In this document: piece by piece, positions 36,401-49,645 of the stretch
Numbering within the stretch: the first letter of the stretch is position 1
Layout of the letters: the number at the start of each line of letters is the position of its first letter
Assembly (NCBI GenBank): GCA_900088475.1
Contig: FLMG01002864.1
Location: 1-64,000, forward strand
Source of the DNA: Hyphochytrium catenoides
Taxonomy: Eukaryota; Sar; Hyphochytriomycetes; Hyphochytriales; Hyphochytriaceae
Direction: 5' to 3'
Length of the DNA: 64,000 nucleotides
Made by a program: the position numbers and the translations under genes
The notes under the pieces: model-generated
Told to the model about the DNA's origin: nothing
Seen by the model: only the letters and a program-made list of their open reading frames with translations
The model's database searches: none

Positions 36401-36864
36401 GCTTTCCACGTGCCTTCTCGCATCTTGCGAACTATGGGTCCCTGTAAGTCATGGGATGAAGCCTTATGCCTTCAGCTAGTAATCACGCCTGCACGGCGGA
36501 CGTAAGCAAATTATACTTTACATTGATTTTGATCCAGCATATCATACGAGAGATTCATTTGGTAGGAGCTTGTGGGAGGCGGGTACTTCCGTCGCTCTTT
36601 CATGACAGCAAATAAGGCTCCACCTAGCTCCTGACAACATGAATAGTGCCTCGACGCGGCAGAGACCCAAAAGAATGCACAAGCGATCCACAATTATCAT
36701 CAAGGTTCTTCCTTCCAACGCTGAGTGACGTAGAGAAGAACTGGACAGGGGCTTAGTTGCCGCACCCTCTTTCTCATAGTACGGTTTGCTGTCCTGTGCA
36801 GTGCCGTCTGCCGACGTTGTAGCACCCCCATTGGGGCGAATGAAGCTATGACATTAACGGCCTC

Positions 36865-38350
36865 CTAGTGGCCGATGTATGTAATGAAGCCATAGGAGTT
36901 GACGGCGACTTCCTTCATCAAACTGCCATTCCCTATGTAGATGTTTGAAGTACCAATGACCTTGAACGTCTCATCCCTACAACGCCGCTGGTCTGCCTTG
37001 TCAGACGCTGTGTAACAGCTTCCACCGCAGTGACTGGTAACGAGTCCATTTTTCCGCACGCATGCCCTCGATGTCCTCGGTTGCGGCCGGAATTACAGGT
37101 ACATACCCATATTGGAGGTCAGCATTCTCACGGGTTTCTTGAGGTAGTTGGTCATGGCCTTGACATTGTCCTTCGTCGAGAGGTAAAGGCTGTTGGCAGA
37201 AGAACCGTACCATTCTCCATCGGTCTTATAAGATCCAGGCACTCGCGAGGTAGGATTGTCAATGTACGGAGGGCGTAATGCTTCCCGTCGAGCTCGCACA
37301 GCCATAAGGTGATAAAGTGGCTTGTAATATACTCACGACTTGTACCAGTCATGTTATAGTCTCATAGCCAATCAGCACTGGGTCAGGATTAGCCCATGAT
37401 CCCGTTTTTTTTTCCTTCCATGTGCTGCTGTATCGCATGCATCAGGAGCGTTATAGCTTCATATCTTTGTGCTGGAACGAAGGGGTAACCAGAGTTGTGT
37501 CAAAGATATTATCTCCTACGTCTTCGATTTATCGATGATGACCAACCGAGGCAAAGTCCTTAGCACGGGACCCAGGGAACTTTCCAAGCGCCGCTATAGT
37601 AACGGAACCAATCCTACATCGACAAGCTTTCTTTGACTCTCGTAGGTAACACCAATCGATTTTCCCTTATCATGGTGAATATGAGAGGCCGTCGCAAAAG
37701 GAATGATGACCTGTACGTTACTCCTATCTTTCGCTTGGTGTGGAAGGTTTTCGCCGAAGATTCGCGCAGGCCCGAGTTGATAGCGTCGGGAGGGTGGTTA
37801 CAGGTTTTGCTTTTGGTGTTCCGAGCTTTGGATTCCTTTAGCTCTGTCTCCCTGTATCCGTTGGCTGTCAGTGTTCTGGCCACGATATGGAAGGCTGCCT
37901 GTAGGTAGTGCCGTTATCTGAGGAAGGTGTGCAGTCCAACTAAAAAGTTCTCAATCTGCTCGAAGCCTTGTCTCACTTCCTCAGGGTTAAAGCCCACGTG
38001 CTCTCCTTGGCATAAGCGTCCGGGGAGCAAAAGTATAGGGCTCGTTTAAGAAGGAGCATTCCCGATGCGCTTTCGAAGCCACGTCCAGGGGCTACTAAAT
38101 CAGTCTATACGATACCTGTCCCTTTCAAATTCGAACGCACTCTAGCATATTCTCCAGGTATGGCAAAGACCGTGTCCAGCCCATTCCGCTGGCGTAACAT
38201 GGGGCCTCCTTGCACCGCCTGAAGGGAAGGCCCACCTGCCTCTATTGCTAACACCCGGATTTAGAGGTTACGTGAAAGGTACTCTACTACGGTCCTAGGC
38301 CCCCAGGCCCACTCCCGACTATAATAACATCGTACTCAGTAGTTCCAGAG
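36865..38350 (-). pseudogene. decayed GMC (cellobiose-dehydrogenase-like) FAD oxidoreductase
   Basis: Fragments of one GMC flavoprotein appear in order on the minus strand but in different frames with stops. They are YDVIIVGSGPGG (FAD-binding) then RVLAIEAGGPSLQ with a TAA between them (near 38330-38270); ALYFCSPDAYAKE; FNPEEVRQGFEQIENFL in another frame; ARTLTANGYRE and NSGLRESSAKTF (37650-37890); and SREYITSHFI (near 37330). At the C-terminus are HCGGSC (catalytic-His region) and FKVIGTSNIYIGNGSLMKEV, ending in YGFITYIGH and a TAG at 36865-36867. Introns cannot explain all breaks, because the TAA sits inside the conserved beta-alpha-beta fold. Further N-terminal pieces may extend to about 38985. 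Confidence 0.7.
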
Positions 38351-39312
38351 TCTGCGGACATGGCTTGAACCTTCCAGACTAGATGCATAAGGCCAGCAAA
38401 AGAGCCGATGCCCTTGGATTCGAAATTTCTTTACACCCTCCTGCGGGTCTATCTCTATTGAAGGCCGCAGCGTCTGGGGTCGCTTCCGCGGTAGAACTTG
38501 ATAACTGGGATGCGACAGCATATCGGAGGAAGTCAGTCATCTCTGCTACTGTTAGGCTCTGCAAGACTGCGGCGGCTTCCTTCTTCAAGGCATGCTACTA
38601 GGTTATGATGAGCTTCAGAGATGGATCAGCGCGCCGGAGGAGCTGCTGGAGGGTTCTTCTAGGGTTCTGATGTGCGAAAGGCGCGGGTCAATAATAATCA
38701 GTGCCCTTTCAGCTTCACTGACTGGAGTCTGACAAGTACAAGTTTTCCAACTCCAACAAGTAGGAAAATTGATATAAGTAAGTGAATATACTTGGACTTG
38801 AGCTTTTGCCAGCGATCCCCTGGGACTTGGCCAGAGTTTAGGGAAAAGCGGCCAAACGGCCAAAGAAATGGGGCGATTATTTTGAGAAGAAAAGCAGACA
38901 GCGGCAAGCACTTCCCAAGACAAAAGAAGAACGCAGCTAGCTCAAAGACGGCTGATGAATGAAGCTCGCCACTAGCGTCCGACAAGTGGAAGAACGATAG
39001 AGCAGATTTCCAGACAGAGAGGGTCGCAGGTCGTCAGTAAAGGAGATAGAGTGCCTTGTATGGTCCAGTTGTTGTGGTGTAACTCTATGTTCTCGATGGA
39101 AGTGTGATCCACCTGGGTTCGCTTTTATATTGGTTTGCTACGAGACGTCGTCGTTTGATATCGAGACTCCTCTAGACTAAAGAGAGTCGATTGAGCGTCC
39201 TCTTGGGATCCAAGCATCAAGTTCGTGCAATAGTGTGGTGATTTGCACTATACAAAGGTCGTACGCGGCTTGCGATCTGCAGTCTTTGTCAATCAAAAAC
39301 TAGCGTGGTTAG

Positions 39313-40346
<1,034 letters not shown>

Positions 40347-41900
40347 TGCCTCCTGAGAAGCTGAGAAGCTTTCTCTGGGGACAACTCGTCCTTTATCTCT
40401 CTCGCCTGCTGAGTTCAGAGGCGAGGTAGCTACTTCGCCTGAGCACGGCTCCTTTCACCCTATTTAGGGAAAGGGAGATATATATTCTTTATAAAGCTTA
40501 GTGCTTGGTAGGGCTTCCATAATGAAAACCGGTGAGGATTACAGCGTAGCAAGAGACGAATCATCGCTGCTAATAGGAGGTCTAAGAATGCGATAGAAAC
40601 ACCCATAACACTAACTATTACCATCCATACTTCATCTTGGCTGCGTATGACTTGTCTTCGACCCGATAAAGGTGGAGGTTGAATAGGTCTCCCATGCCGG
40701 ACCATGGCACAACGCGGAAGGGGCACTACTTTCAACCTCATCCTTCACAATATTATATAAAAATTCTCCAGGAAGGGAGCTGTCATTGTTCAACCCTCCT
40801 CTGGTCAAGGGCTTGTCTTCACTCACTATCATCCATCTGGACGTAGCCTTTTGGAAGAAAGCTCTATCCTCTATGAAGAAAACAACCATAGGCTTCTCCT
40901 CTCTCTCCCTTATCATTATTATCGCTGTATGTAGAGCTCTTCCAGATGGAACTTCAGTTCATCAGTGATCCGTTATTTTTGTCCAGGAGGTGGACTGAGT
41001 TATGGGCTACCCAGGCTCAATAGCATATTAACCTGGGTCGACTAATGTGCTATTTGGCGAAAGCTGATTGGCCATCGCCTCTCTAAATAGCCAATCAAAC
41101 TGCACCGCGAAGGCTATATGGGTAACCAACAACAGGATTATGGGTAGCAGCCAGAACTGTGACCTGATAATCAGATAGTGATTCTTTCACTTCCTAAGCC
41201 TTTCGGGGATGCTGCAGTGATCAAGGGAAAGGAACAAAAGCGCCTGACAAGCTCGCAGGGAGGGCAGCGCTGGTCAGGCAGCTGGCCATCGCCGTTCCTT
41301 GAAGAGGAACATCTTGCTCTCTCTCTCTCCCAGCTCTCTCTCCCTTCCTCTCCTGCTCTCTCTGTTACCCTCGCTCTCTCAACTCTCTCTCTCTCTGTCC
41401 CCTTGATCTCTTAGGCTCTCTCCCACAGGTCCCTCCCGCGCTCTCTTGCTCCATCCCATAGTGCTGTCTCCTTGAGTGACTACTACCTCCTCTTCGCTTG
41501 CCAAGGATCTTCCCAGTAGATCAGCGCACTCTAAGATAAAGGCTGCTGGGCTTTCAGGATCTTGCCTCCCCATGTTTCGACGGCCTCTCTGAGCGTCATC
41601 AGAACGTTTCATAGAAGGAGCATGCCAGGCCATCGAGACCGTAGATTGAGCGTCTCACGCGCTGTCTGAGCTCAAGACAGATTCTGGCTTTTGGAGGAAG
41701 ACAAGAAGCACTAGCGATCCTCTTACAAAGGCTAATGAGCCCCATCCAATAGCCAGAAGGGCCTCCTGAAGCCCTAACGGCCTAAAACACATGGCCTAAC
41801 GCTACTACTTATCTATGTACTGCTCTTGGCTTCATAGCTAGTAGCTCCCCTCTCAATCCGGCTCCATACTCAGCCTACTAGCTGGTGCTGCGTTGGTACG
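40347..41900. other. intergenic region with pyrimidine tracts and CCAAT-like elements
   Basis: 3' flank of Rab6 and 5' flank of the membrane-protein gene. It holds a CT-rich block (41315-41400) and two opposed CCAAT motifs near 41066 and 41091. No supported exon. Confidence 0.4.
41066..41097. promoter_or_regulatory. opposed CCAAT-box pair
   Basis: GATTGGCC at 41066-41073 and CCAATCA at 41091-41097 face each other, about 800 bp upstream of ATG 41901. CCAAT is the NF-Y binding core; the assignment here is inference. Confidence 0.35.
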
Positions 41901-44665
41901 ATGCCTCTGCCAACCGCTAGAGATCTGCAACTAGGCTCGTCAGAGGAGCTCATTGCTGGCAATGTTCAGGATGAAGACTTCTCAATGATGAACGGCCATC
42001 ACCACCATCAGCAGCAGAGCAATGGGGCTTATTATCTTGAAGCTACAGATGAAAGCTATTCCGACAGCGAAGACTACCTGGTCTTTAGCTCCATAGATGG
42101 AGCCGAGACTACCGGCATGACTTGGAGAAACTCCATATCCTCCATGGGGGCTATCCTTGCCTCTCTTAAGGCTCTCTTAGCCAAGAGCTTTGCAGAGAAG
42201 CGCCCTCCTCCTGTGCGGAAGCTATCAGAACACATCTCTTCTCTTACGCGGGTCCCTAGCCGGTTGCTTGTGGAGGTGGCCACAGGGGCTACACGAGCAG
42301 CAGAGACCGCTGTGAAAACTGCTGCGAGCAGCACATATGAGTACATGTGGAGCCTTTATACCAGCACTGCTGCTGTGTGGGCGTTTGCCACCTTCTTTCT
42401 CCTCATTCCCGTCGTCTGCCTCTATGCTGCCACCTCGGTCACAATAGACTGGGAATCCCCTTATGTAAAGCTTGTTCTAGATCCTCTTTGGACAGGAGTG
42501 GCTGTCTTTGACTATTATTGCGCTGCTCTACTCCTGAACTATCCACTCTTCTGGCTGCTCCAATTTGCTGTTCAAGCTTCACGGTTCCGTAGCTTTAGAC
42601 AGGTGACCGTATAACTCTCTCATTCTTTGCCCCTTCTGTTGAATGCCGCCCTATCTCACCCGCGCATCTCACCTCCTCTTTCTCTTTCTTCTCCTCTCTC
42701 TTCCCCTCTCTCTCGCGCGCTCTGTCTCTCTGTATTTCTCTCTCTTGCTTCCTCTTCCTTCTAGCTCATTTCTTACCGGCATGTTGGTTCCTCCTCCGTA
42801 GCTCGCTACCCTTTGCATTGCTTTTATTTGCCTATCTATTTTCTAACCCATCTCTTCCCCATCATGCCCACATCTCTAGGTTGGACTGTCGATTATAAGA
42901 ATTTCAAGCGCGGTGCTACTTGTCTTCTCCACCTCCGCAGTCGTGGCTCATGCCTTATCCCGGCCTGTCCTTCTTGGAATGCTGATGACCTATCTAGGTT
43001 CTACGGGGTTTTGGTACTGCATCACTGTGGACTTCTGGCGCTTCTATAAGTACACCGTCTTGACTGTAAGTCTATAGGAAATGGAAAGACTCTCGCGCTG
43101 AGTGTCCTGAGGGGTTATGAACTATGTTTCGGCCACGTCTGGGTCTATCTCCTTGTCTAACGTCTATCTACTACTGTCTCCGTGTCAGAATGTCTCTCTT
43201 CATGACAAGAATGCATCCACTGACATGCTTCTACCTGTCTTTATAACCAGGAGGGTCTTCTGCAATACCTACCTCAGTCTCTGCAGAGCTTGCTACTGAA
43301 TAGAACGCTGTTAGAGTGGCTCACGGATTCTAGCTTTCTTGAGCAGATGAAGATGTATGTCCCCTTCTTCCTCGGACTTAACAAGCTTGAGACGAGAACG
43401 GCATTGAAGAATATGCCACAGACTGTACGGAAGAGGCTCATGAGGAGAGGTCTGCTGGGGGTGCTGCCTAAGTGGCTTCAACGCGTTCTCTATCCAAAGT
43501 ATGAGGAAAGAGACACTACACGCTCGAAACAGCGACGGTCGAGTCCACCGAGAGGCGGCCCTCTTGTCGTAGGCAAGGAGGCAGAAAAGGCAGTAGATTT
43601 GGCACCAGTGCAAGAAGAAGAGGATAGCAGCGAGGGCTTCATCTTCTCTAGAAAAAGGTCTTCTGATGCGTTGTTGCTGTCTATGACTGAACAATCTGTG
43701 ACAAAGACACCGACCAAGACCTTTGTGTCAAGGAAAAGACGATCAATCGTGACGACGGAGACCTTTTTAATGAAGCTTCTTCACGATAGGATCTCTAGGT
43801 ATCGTCTTCCTCTGATTCTGACCATCTCATCGTCTACTGTCATGCTTTAAGTCTTTGGGACGCTTCTTTCTTGCTCTTCCAACTTTCTTCCTCTCTCTGT
43901 CCCGGTACCCATATCTTCAGCTTAAAAACACGGTGAAAGTGCTGAGCCTCTTCTCTACCCTCTCTATGCCGTTAGAATCACAAGAGGTTTCTTGATGTCC
44001 TTCGATGAAACAGCAGTAGAAAGCATAGCAATGGCTTCGGTGGGCTTGATGCTTCTGCAGGTAGAAAGCAGGACCCCTGGAAAGCTCTTCCTGTTCTTTG
44101 TTCTCCCACTCTCTCTTGCTACCTAAGAACCTATGAACTCTTTGTTTGGCTCAAATGGAGCTCCTTCCTTCGGCCTCACTAAATTTTGAATGGTGTACAG
44201 CTCATGACCTCCAAGCATGCCCGAGCGACACTTGTCAGTGTGGCACGAACCGCCAGCATTGCAGGGACAACATTTGTCGCCATCTCCACGATTTGGCTCC
44301 GGTTGGCGCAGATGTTTATTGACCCACACTACGCAGAGGAGCGGCGGCAGATCACTCTGTTCGCCATCCATTTGTATGGCAAACTGAAAGGCCTAATGTC
44401 CACATCAGGCAAGGCACTTGCCATTGAAGGCGAAGAGCACCTGCAGGAAACGAGAGATACTTCCGAAGAAGCCCGGAGGTCTAGTCCTCAGCTGACCCCT
44501 AGAAAAGACCGACCAGGTTCCTTTTCCGCTGTTCAGTTCATAGTCACGTTCTGGCGCCGGATAGCGCGCACGCAGGTCCCTAAGGGCAGCAGTGCCGCCA
44601 TAGCCACTCTTGTTCTCTGCGGCTTGTTGGCAGTCAGAGGTAGAAAGAAGAGACTTTCCGGGTAG
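41901..44665 (+). CDS. 661-aa multi-pass membrane protein of unknown family
   Basis: Five exons (41901-42602, 42880-43065, 43251-43798, 43976-44060, 44201-44665) close exactly at 661 aa, so the model is firm. I do not recognise the family. A soluble N-terminus of about 150 residues contains a His/Gln run (HHHHQQQ) and acidic Ser clusters. Hydrophobic segments follow: AVWAFATFFLLIPVVCLYAA (about residue 156), DYYCAALLLNYPLFWLLQFA, IIRISSAVLLVFSTSAVVAH and LGMLMTYLGSTGFWYCITV. The C-terminal half is basic and Ser-rich (SKQRRSSPPRG, SRKRRS), with a weakly hydrophobic segment near the end (AAIATLVLCGLLAV). Likely an organelle membrane protein with a phosphorylatable cytosolic tail; this is inference. 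Confidence 0.8.
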
Positions 44666-44785
44666 TTCCGCAAACTCATAGAGAGCCATTCGTGCCGTCT
44701 ACGCAGCTCACACAAGCCATAAATTATCATTATAAAGCAATAAATAACGTGAGGAATACTTTTCTAGCTCTATGGACTCATTCCC

Positions 44786-46640
44786 TTAGGTCAAGTCCAA
44801 GACACTCCGCACTCTCATCGCCAGGTGGTCAGGATAGACGGTCGGTCCCTTTTCTCCCTCTCTTGATCGGCCGGAGACTGTGACCACACGGTAGGCGGTG
44901 TTCCAGAAGACAAGGATGATGGTGGAGCCGATGGCAAAGAAAGCCAATGAATAGATCAGTAGCAGCGTCTGGAAGAGGTAGGATGTAGACATGTACGAGC
45001 CAAGCCCAAGTAGCCAACAGTCTGCCCGGTTCATTTTAATCAACGGTTAGAGTGAGAGAGTGTTAGAAAATGGCAGAATTCAACGAAGGGTTGGAGCTTC
45101 TTACCAGGAGAGAGTGCTGTAAGAACGCTTCCTGGAAGAGGAGAGTAGCCCAAGAAAACGAGGAAGACGGAGAGGACGAANNNNNNNNNNNNNNNNNNNN
45201 NNNNNNNNNNNNNNNNNNNNNNNNNNNNNNNNNNNNNNAAGACTTTCTGCAGCAGGAGAGTTTGTTGGTAGAAGAGCCAAAGCAGGATAAGCGAAGGAGT
45301 CTCAAAGCTTGACTCTTGAGTTTGAGTCCCAAAGGCTATCAATGAATGAATGGCGATTGCTCCCAGGAAAGCACCGATTGACTCAAAAAAGTGCTTCCAT
45401 GCCTCTTTGTCCTGTTACACAAGGCAAGAAAGGATATAAGAGCGTAGTGAGAAGGGAGATCAGAGGTCTGGTGAGATTCTGGCAGGACTAAAGCTACCGA
45501 ATCCTAGCGTAAGGCTAGGTTGGTAAGAGCAATGACAGACAATATGCGGATCGCCGTCAAGCAGAAACCAAGTACTAGAACAAGGGCAGTGGGCGGACAG
45601 ACACATCGAAGCAAACTAACTTCACGCGCCTTAGATACAAGCGACGAGAGTATGGGCATAGGATAATACTAAGCTGGCCAAATGTTCAGCAAGAAAGAAC
45701 AGGAGGCTTTGGGTGGATTCCTACAAAAAGAGAGTCCTTGCATTACCTGCCAGGAGATGCGGCAAAGTTCCTCAAAGGAGAGAGGGAGTCGCAATCCCAC
45801 TTCCAATGGCTTCCCGCAGCAGGGGCAATCCCCTATCCTCTGTGACATGATACGCGCCTTCTCCTCCTGAGAAGCGAAGAGGGAGCACCACTGCCGCTTC
45901 ATGTGCAACCGCTTTTCCAGGCATAGGCGATGGGCCGCAAAGGCGCAATCGCAAGGCACGACCCAGAGAGTAGAAGAACCCTCCGTGATAGATTGGGCTG
46001 CTTCCCAAACGCTCATTGCGCTAAAGATATCGAGCTCATTGCAGATGCTGTCACCAAAGAAACAGGGAAGGAAGCAGGGAGTAGAAAGAATATGGGCGTA
46101 AGACTCGGTGGCAGTCCGATAGCATTGAACATAAAAATCTGCGTACAGCAGACTCAACCCCAGGAAAGGCCATGTAGGGACAGCCAACTAATTCTACTGA
46201 AGATACATTCGGGACTGAGGAGCCCGACGCATTAATGAGGAGGATAAAGGGCGAGAAAAGGTAAAGCCACCTGCAGGTCAGAAGGTCTCGACCCTGCTCT
46301 CTAAGGACAAAAACCAGCTTCCAGGAGCTCATCTCTCGACAGTGTCCTCGGCCTGTTACAGGCAGCTACGGAAAGGCATGCCTAAGGTCAGCCACCAGCA
46401 AGCCAATCGGACAAAGAAGTACAGGCAAAACCCGAAGTGGCGAGGACGAAGCGGGAGCACTAAAGGGATTGAGAGGAGAATAAGAGGCTGAAGAACTATA
46501 GGGACATAGGTTAAAATAGCCAAATACAAGGGCGTAGCAAGTCAGAGCCCAGGCACGGTGGTAGGGATACATGCTTGGTAGATCTCAACGTGGGTGTGGG
46601 CAGCATAGAAGGCCGTCAAAAGTAAGAGAGATCTTAGTGC
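44786..46640 (-). CDS. RING-type, multi-pass membrane protein exons
   Basis: The minus-strand exon near 46030-45750 encodes PCDCAFAAHRLCLEKRL and, after an insert of about 20 residues, DCPCCGKPL. The C-x-C, H-x2-C and C-x2-C spacing is like the second half of a RING/RING-CH finger; the first cysteine pair was not located. It is flanked by hydrophobic exons: upstream IFMFNAIGLPPSLTPIFFLL; downstream FVLSVFLVFLGYSP joined in phase to DCWLLGLGSYMSTSYLFQTL, ending at the stop 44786. This recalls membrane E3 ligases such as MARCH types. The 45181-45238 gap lies inside. It may be continuous with the F-box exon at 46656-47132, but I could not join the frames. Confidence 0.5.
45181..45238. other. assembly gap (58 N)
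   Basis: Run of N inside the membrane-protein exons. Confidence 1.
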
Positions 46641-46655
46641 TAGAACCCGTTATAA

Positions 46656-47132
46656 CTATCTGGTAACCTGTTTCTGGTGATCGCCCTTATAGTTTCTGGA
46701 TATAGTGGGCGAAAGGGTAAACGCTCGCTCCACCGTCGCCCAGAAGCTGGTGGAGGAGATCATAGAGTACAAGGTAGGTGACACTTTGGTTGACGGGTCC
46801 ACCCGATACTCGGAACCCCAACGAAGAAGAAAAAGAGACCTCCAGACATCCTGAGAGGAAAGATGGGCATGGAAGGACGACGACACCGTGGTGAGGACCA
46901 GCAGATCCTGCACTGAGAGGAAGGACTCAAAATGTAGAGTCAGGTCTCGGGAAAGACGACTGAAAACGTCTTTATCGGAAGCCCAGCCATCACTAGCAGA
47001 GACGCAAATGTGCCCCGCTTGGTGCCTCAGCCTTAGCACGGTCTCCCCTCTCCTGTCCTCTGTCGTCTTAGTTGGAGTTATCCCGGGCCGTGATAGGTCT
47101 CGGGCAGAACCGTAACCACCTTCTTGCATCAT
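46656..47132 (-). CDS. F-box protein or N-terminal F-box exon
   Basis: Open from ATG 47132 to a TAG at 46656, 158 aa. Residues about 58-105 (RLSRDLTLHFESFLSVQDLL, then SSFHAHLSSQDVWRSLFLLR) follow the F-box pattern that binds Skp1 in SCF ubiquitin ligases. No substrate-binding repeat follows within this exon. The end near 46670 carries a possible donor (CAG/GTTACC), so the protein may continue into the hydrophobic and RING-like exons downstream on the minus strand. If so, the product would be an unusual membrane F-box/RING ligase. Confidence 0.6.
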   Translation of the reverse strand: MMQEGGYGSARDLSRPGITPTKTTEDRRGETVLRLRHQAGHICVSASDGWASDKDVFSRLSRDLTLHFESFLSVQDLLVLTTVSSSFHAHLSSQDVWRSLFLLRWGSEYRVDPSTKVSPTLYSMISSTSFWATVERAFTLSPTISRNYKGDHQKQVTR

Positions 47133-47902
47133 TCCCCCGGGCTATTCACTTCACGTTTGACATGTAGGCACCCAACCGCCTAAGGACGAGGACTCTCTTA
47201 ACATAGGATAAGCTGCATGTGAGCCTCCAGGAGTATCTCTTATAATGTAAGGAGAGAGAGGGATGAGGACATCTGGCTCCAGCAAGGAAGCCGCCCCGAT
47301 ATTTGGCCTCTATCGCGGGTGCGAAGCTCAATAATCCGCCGATCTCAAGCGCAGCTGCAGAGGAACCGCGGTCCTCCTGCCCACTGTCTTTTCACCCGCT
47401 ACACACCAGCGTTACCGGCTCCCGCCAACAGCTCTTGAATTCTAAATATCTACCTCTCTGATTTCGGAAAAGGTCAACAACGTGGATTGATTGTGGAGTG
47501 TACAGGACAGGGGCAATGGGCAACAGGACCGCTATTCAGGATACTGTTAGGATCCCCAGAGCTACCCCTGGAGTCATGCCGCTTGTGTTGACGGTGTTCT
47601 GATGGCCGCATCCTCCTCCCCACGTCGGGAAGATCTTTTCGGACACTGCAGACGCTCGTCATCTCTTCCATCGCTCCTCCTCCCGGGCCCACGAAAGTGT
47701 GCTGCTTCTGCTGCTTGTGTCTCATGCTTCTAATAAAGCCCAGGATCTGTTCATCCCTAAAGCACCAGGCAGTCCATCCTCCGTTGCGCTAAACTCTGGT
47801 CTAAACAAGAGCTCTGCTATTGGTGATTACGGCTGATTGAGTTCCTAGGGAAAGCTATCGCAGCTCCTTTGACAAGACAGTCCAACTCTATCACTAGTAA
47901 GG
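47133..47902. other. divergent promoter region
   Basis: Separates the minus-strand F-box gene from the plus-strand SDR gene. No supported exon. Confidence 0.4.
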
Positions 47903-49068
47903 ATGGCAGTCATTGGCTGCTTGGTCAGCTATCTGATCTATGGGCTCGGGATATTGGCGATCATCCACCTCGCTTTCTACGTCCTTCCCTTCTTTCTCAT
48001 GGCAGTTCTACCTGTGCCAAATCTGAAGAAGAAGTACAATGCGGAGTGGGCGCTAGTGACAGGTGGCAGCAGCGGGATAGGCAAAGCTCTGGCAGAGAAA
48101 CTGGCAGGTCAAGGGCTGAATGTCGTGGTGGTGGCAATAGGTGACGATCTTCTGTCTCAGACCGTCCAAGAGTTGAAGGAGAAGCACCCTAACCAGTCCT
48201 TCCGCTCGGTCGGTGTTACGTTCTCTCCTAATGTTAACTATATGGAACCCATCATTGAGGCTACAAAGGACATCAAGGTGCAAGTTATCTTCAACAACGC
48301 GGGCTACATCGTCACAGGATTCTTTGATCAGAGCCCCGTAGAGAAGCACCTGGCAAATCTTGAGTGCAATGCTACCGCCGCAGTGCGCATCACCCATCAT
48401 TACCTATCGAAGCTGATCAGAACCCAGACCAGAGGCTGTGTGGTCTTTACGTCGTCTGCTGCAGGGTACATTCCCTCTCCGTTTAGTGTGCTGTAAGTTC
48501 AGTTCTCGTTCTCCTCTCTTGCTATGTCTTTGGCTCACTATCATGTTCGCCTTCTCTCTCTTTCTCACTCTCTGTCGCTATCTCTTTCTCTCTTTTGGTC
48601 TCTACGTGTGCACATGTGTCTGTCTCTCTCACATCCATCTCTACTCTCCTACGTTTAATCGTCTTGACCTAACTTTTGGTTATGTTCATTTTTAGATATG
48701 GCTCTACCAAGGCTTTCCTCTCAGAGTTCGCTGCCTCGCTCGCTGTTGAAAGTACCGCCAGAGGCGTGGATATCGTGTCCATTCATCCTTCTCCTGTTTC
48801 GTCCCGCTTCTATGAGGGTACGCACAAGCTTGAGAGCCTTGAAATGGTACTTCCTCTCGCTGTGAAGCCTGAGCAGCTCCCAGACGAGATCTTCAAGAGC
48901 ATTGGGCGCTGCCATCTAAGGGACATCGGTGGCTTTGCGGTCGTCGCACGCCTGGCCATGGCTGTGCTAGGACTAAATGGAGCCACGACCCTCTTCTCCC
49001 TGGGTGCCCCTTTCATGGGAGACTTCAATAAGTACAATGATCAAGGAAAGAAGGAGAAGACTTCGTAG
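47903..49068 (+). CDS. SDR: 17-beta-HSD12 / very-long-chain 3-oxoacyl-CoA reductase type
   Basis: Short-chain dehydrogenase/reductase of the ER-membrane HSD17B12/KAR family, NADPH-dependent. Two exons (47903-48492, 48696-49068) close at 320 aa. The hydrophobic N-terminus (residues about 5-38) is a membrane anchor. NADP-binding TGGSSGIGKALAEKLAGQG, NNAGYI and the catalytic Ser (FTSSAAGY) are in exon 1. The catalytic YGSTKAF is completed across the intron by a split Leu codon just before it. A C-terminal hydrophobic hairpin precedes a lysine-rich end (KKEKTS). Likely the ketoreduction step of fatty-acid elongation or sterol metabolism; substrate is not decidable here. Confidence 0.92.
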
Positions 49069-49122
49069 AATAAGCAGAGAAGGGAGAGGCGAGGCCTTGA
49101 AAGTCTCCGTACTGTACTCTGC

Positions 49123-49272
49123 GCCCCAGGCTTATGTCTAGCCTAAGAAAGTTATGTTATTAACATGTTCGCGACAGCTTTACATAGTGCTGACACTGCC
49201 CCAGGCTTATGTCTAGCCTAAGAAAGTTATGTTATTAACATGTTCGCGACAGCTTTACATAGTGCTGACACT
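49123..49272. repeat. perfect 75-bp tandem duplication
   Basis: Units 49123-49197 and 49198-49272 are identical. They lie 55 bp after the SDR stop codon, probably in its 3' untranslated region. Each contains GTTATGTTATTAACATG, which can form a short hairpin. Confidence 0.97.
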
Positions 49273-49645
49273 GTGCGGCTTCTATGCTATCTGCTCTTTC
49301 TCTCTCTCTACTTTTTAAGCAGCAGATGGCTTGTCCTCTTACCCACTCTCCACTTTCCAGACAAAAGAACACGATGGGTCTTACAGTACAATAATCCTAG
49401 CGATTCACCGTTGTAGAGTACAACTACTGTCTAACCGGCTGTTCAGCGCACACTGGACATGGGCAGGCGCTGTTCCCTTTCCGTCCTTCAATGTTCAATT
49501 CTCCTCTTTCAAATGCACACCTGGCCGTTGGTAGGGCCTTTTGTTGCTGTTGGCCAAAGAGATCCATTTCAGTCCTTCTTTTCAGCGCTCTTCTACTCAT
49601 GTGCCCTGACTTAGCTCCCTCTTTTTGCATGCCGTTTCTCCGCTT

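Noticed and set aside
37633-37908. Plus-strand 91-codon frame
   Set aside because: Antisense to the GMC oxidoreductase blocks NSGLRESSAKTF and ARTLTANGYRE, which are the recognisable coding strand.
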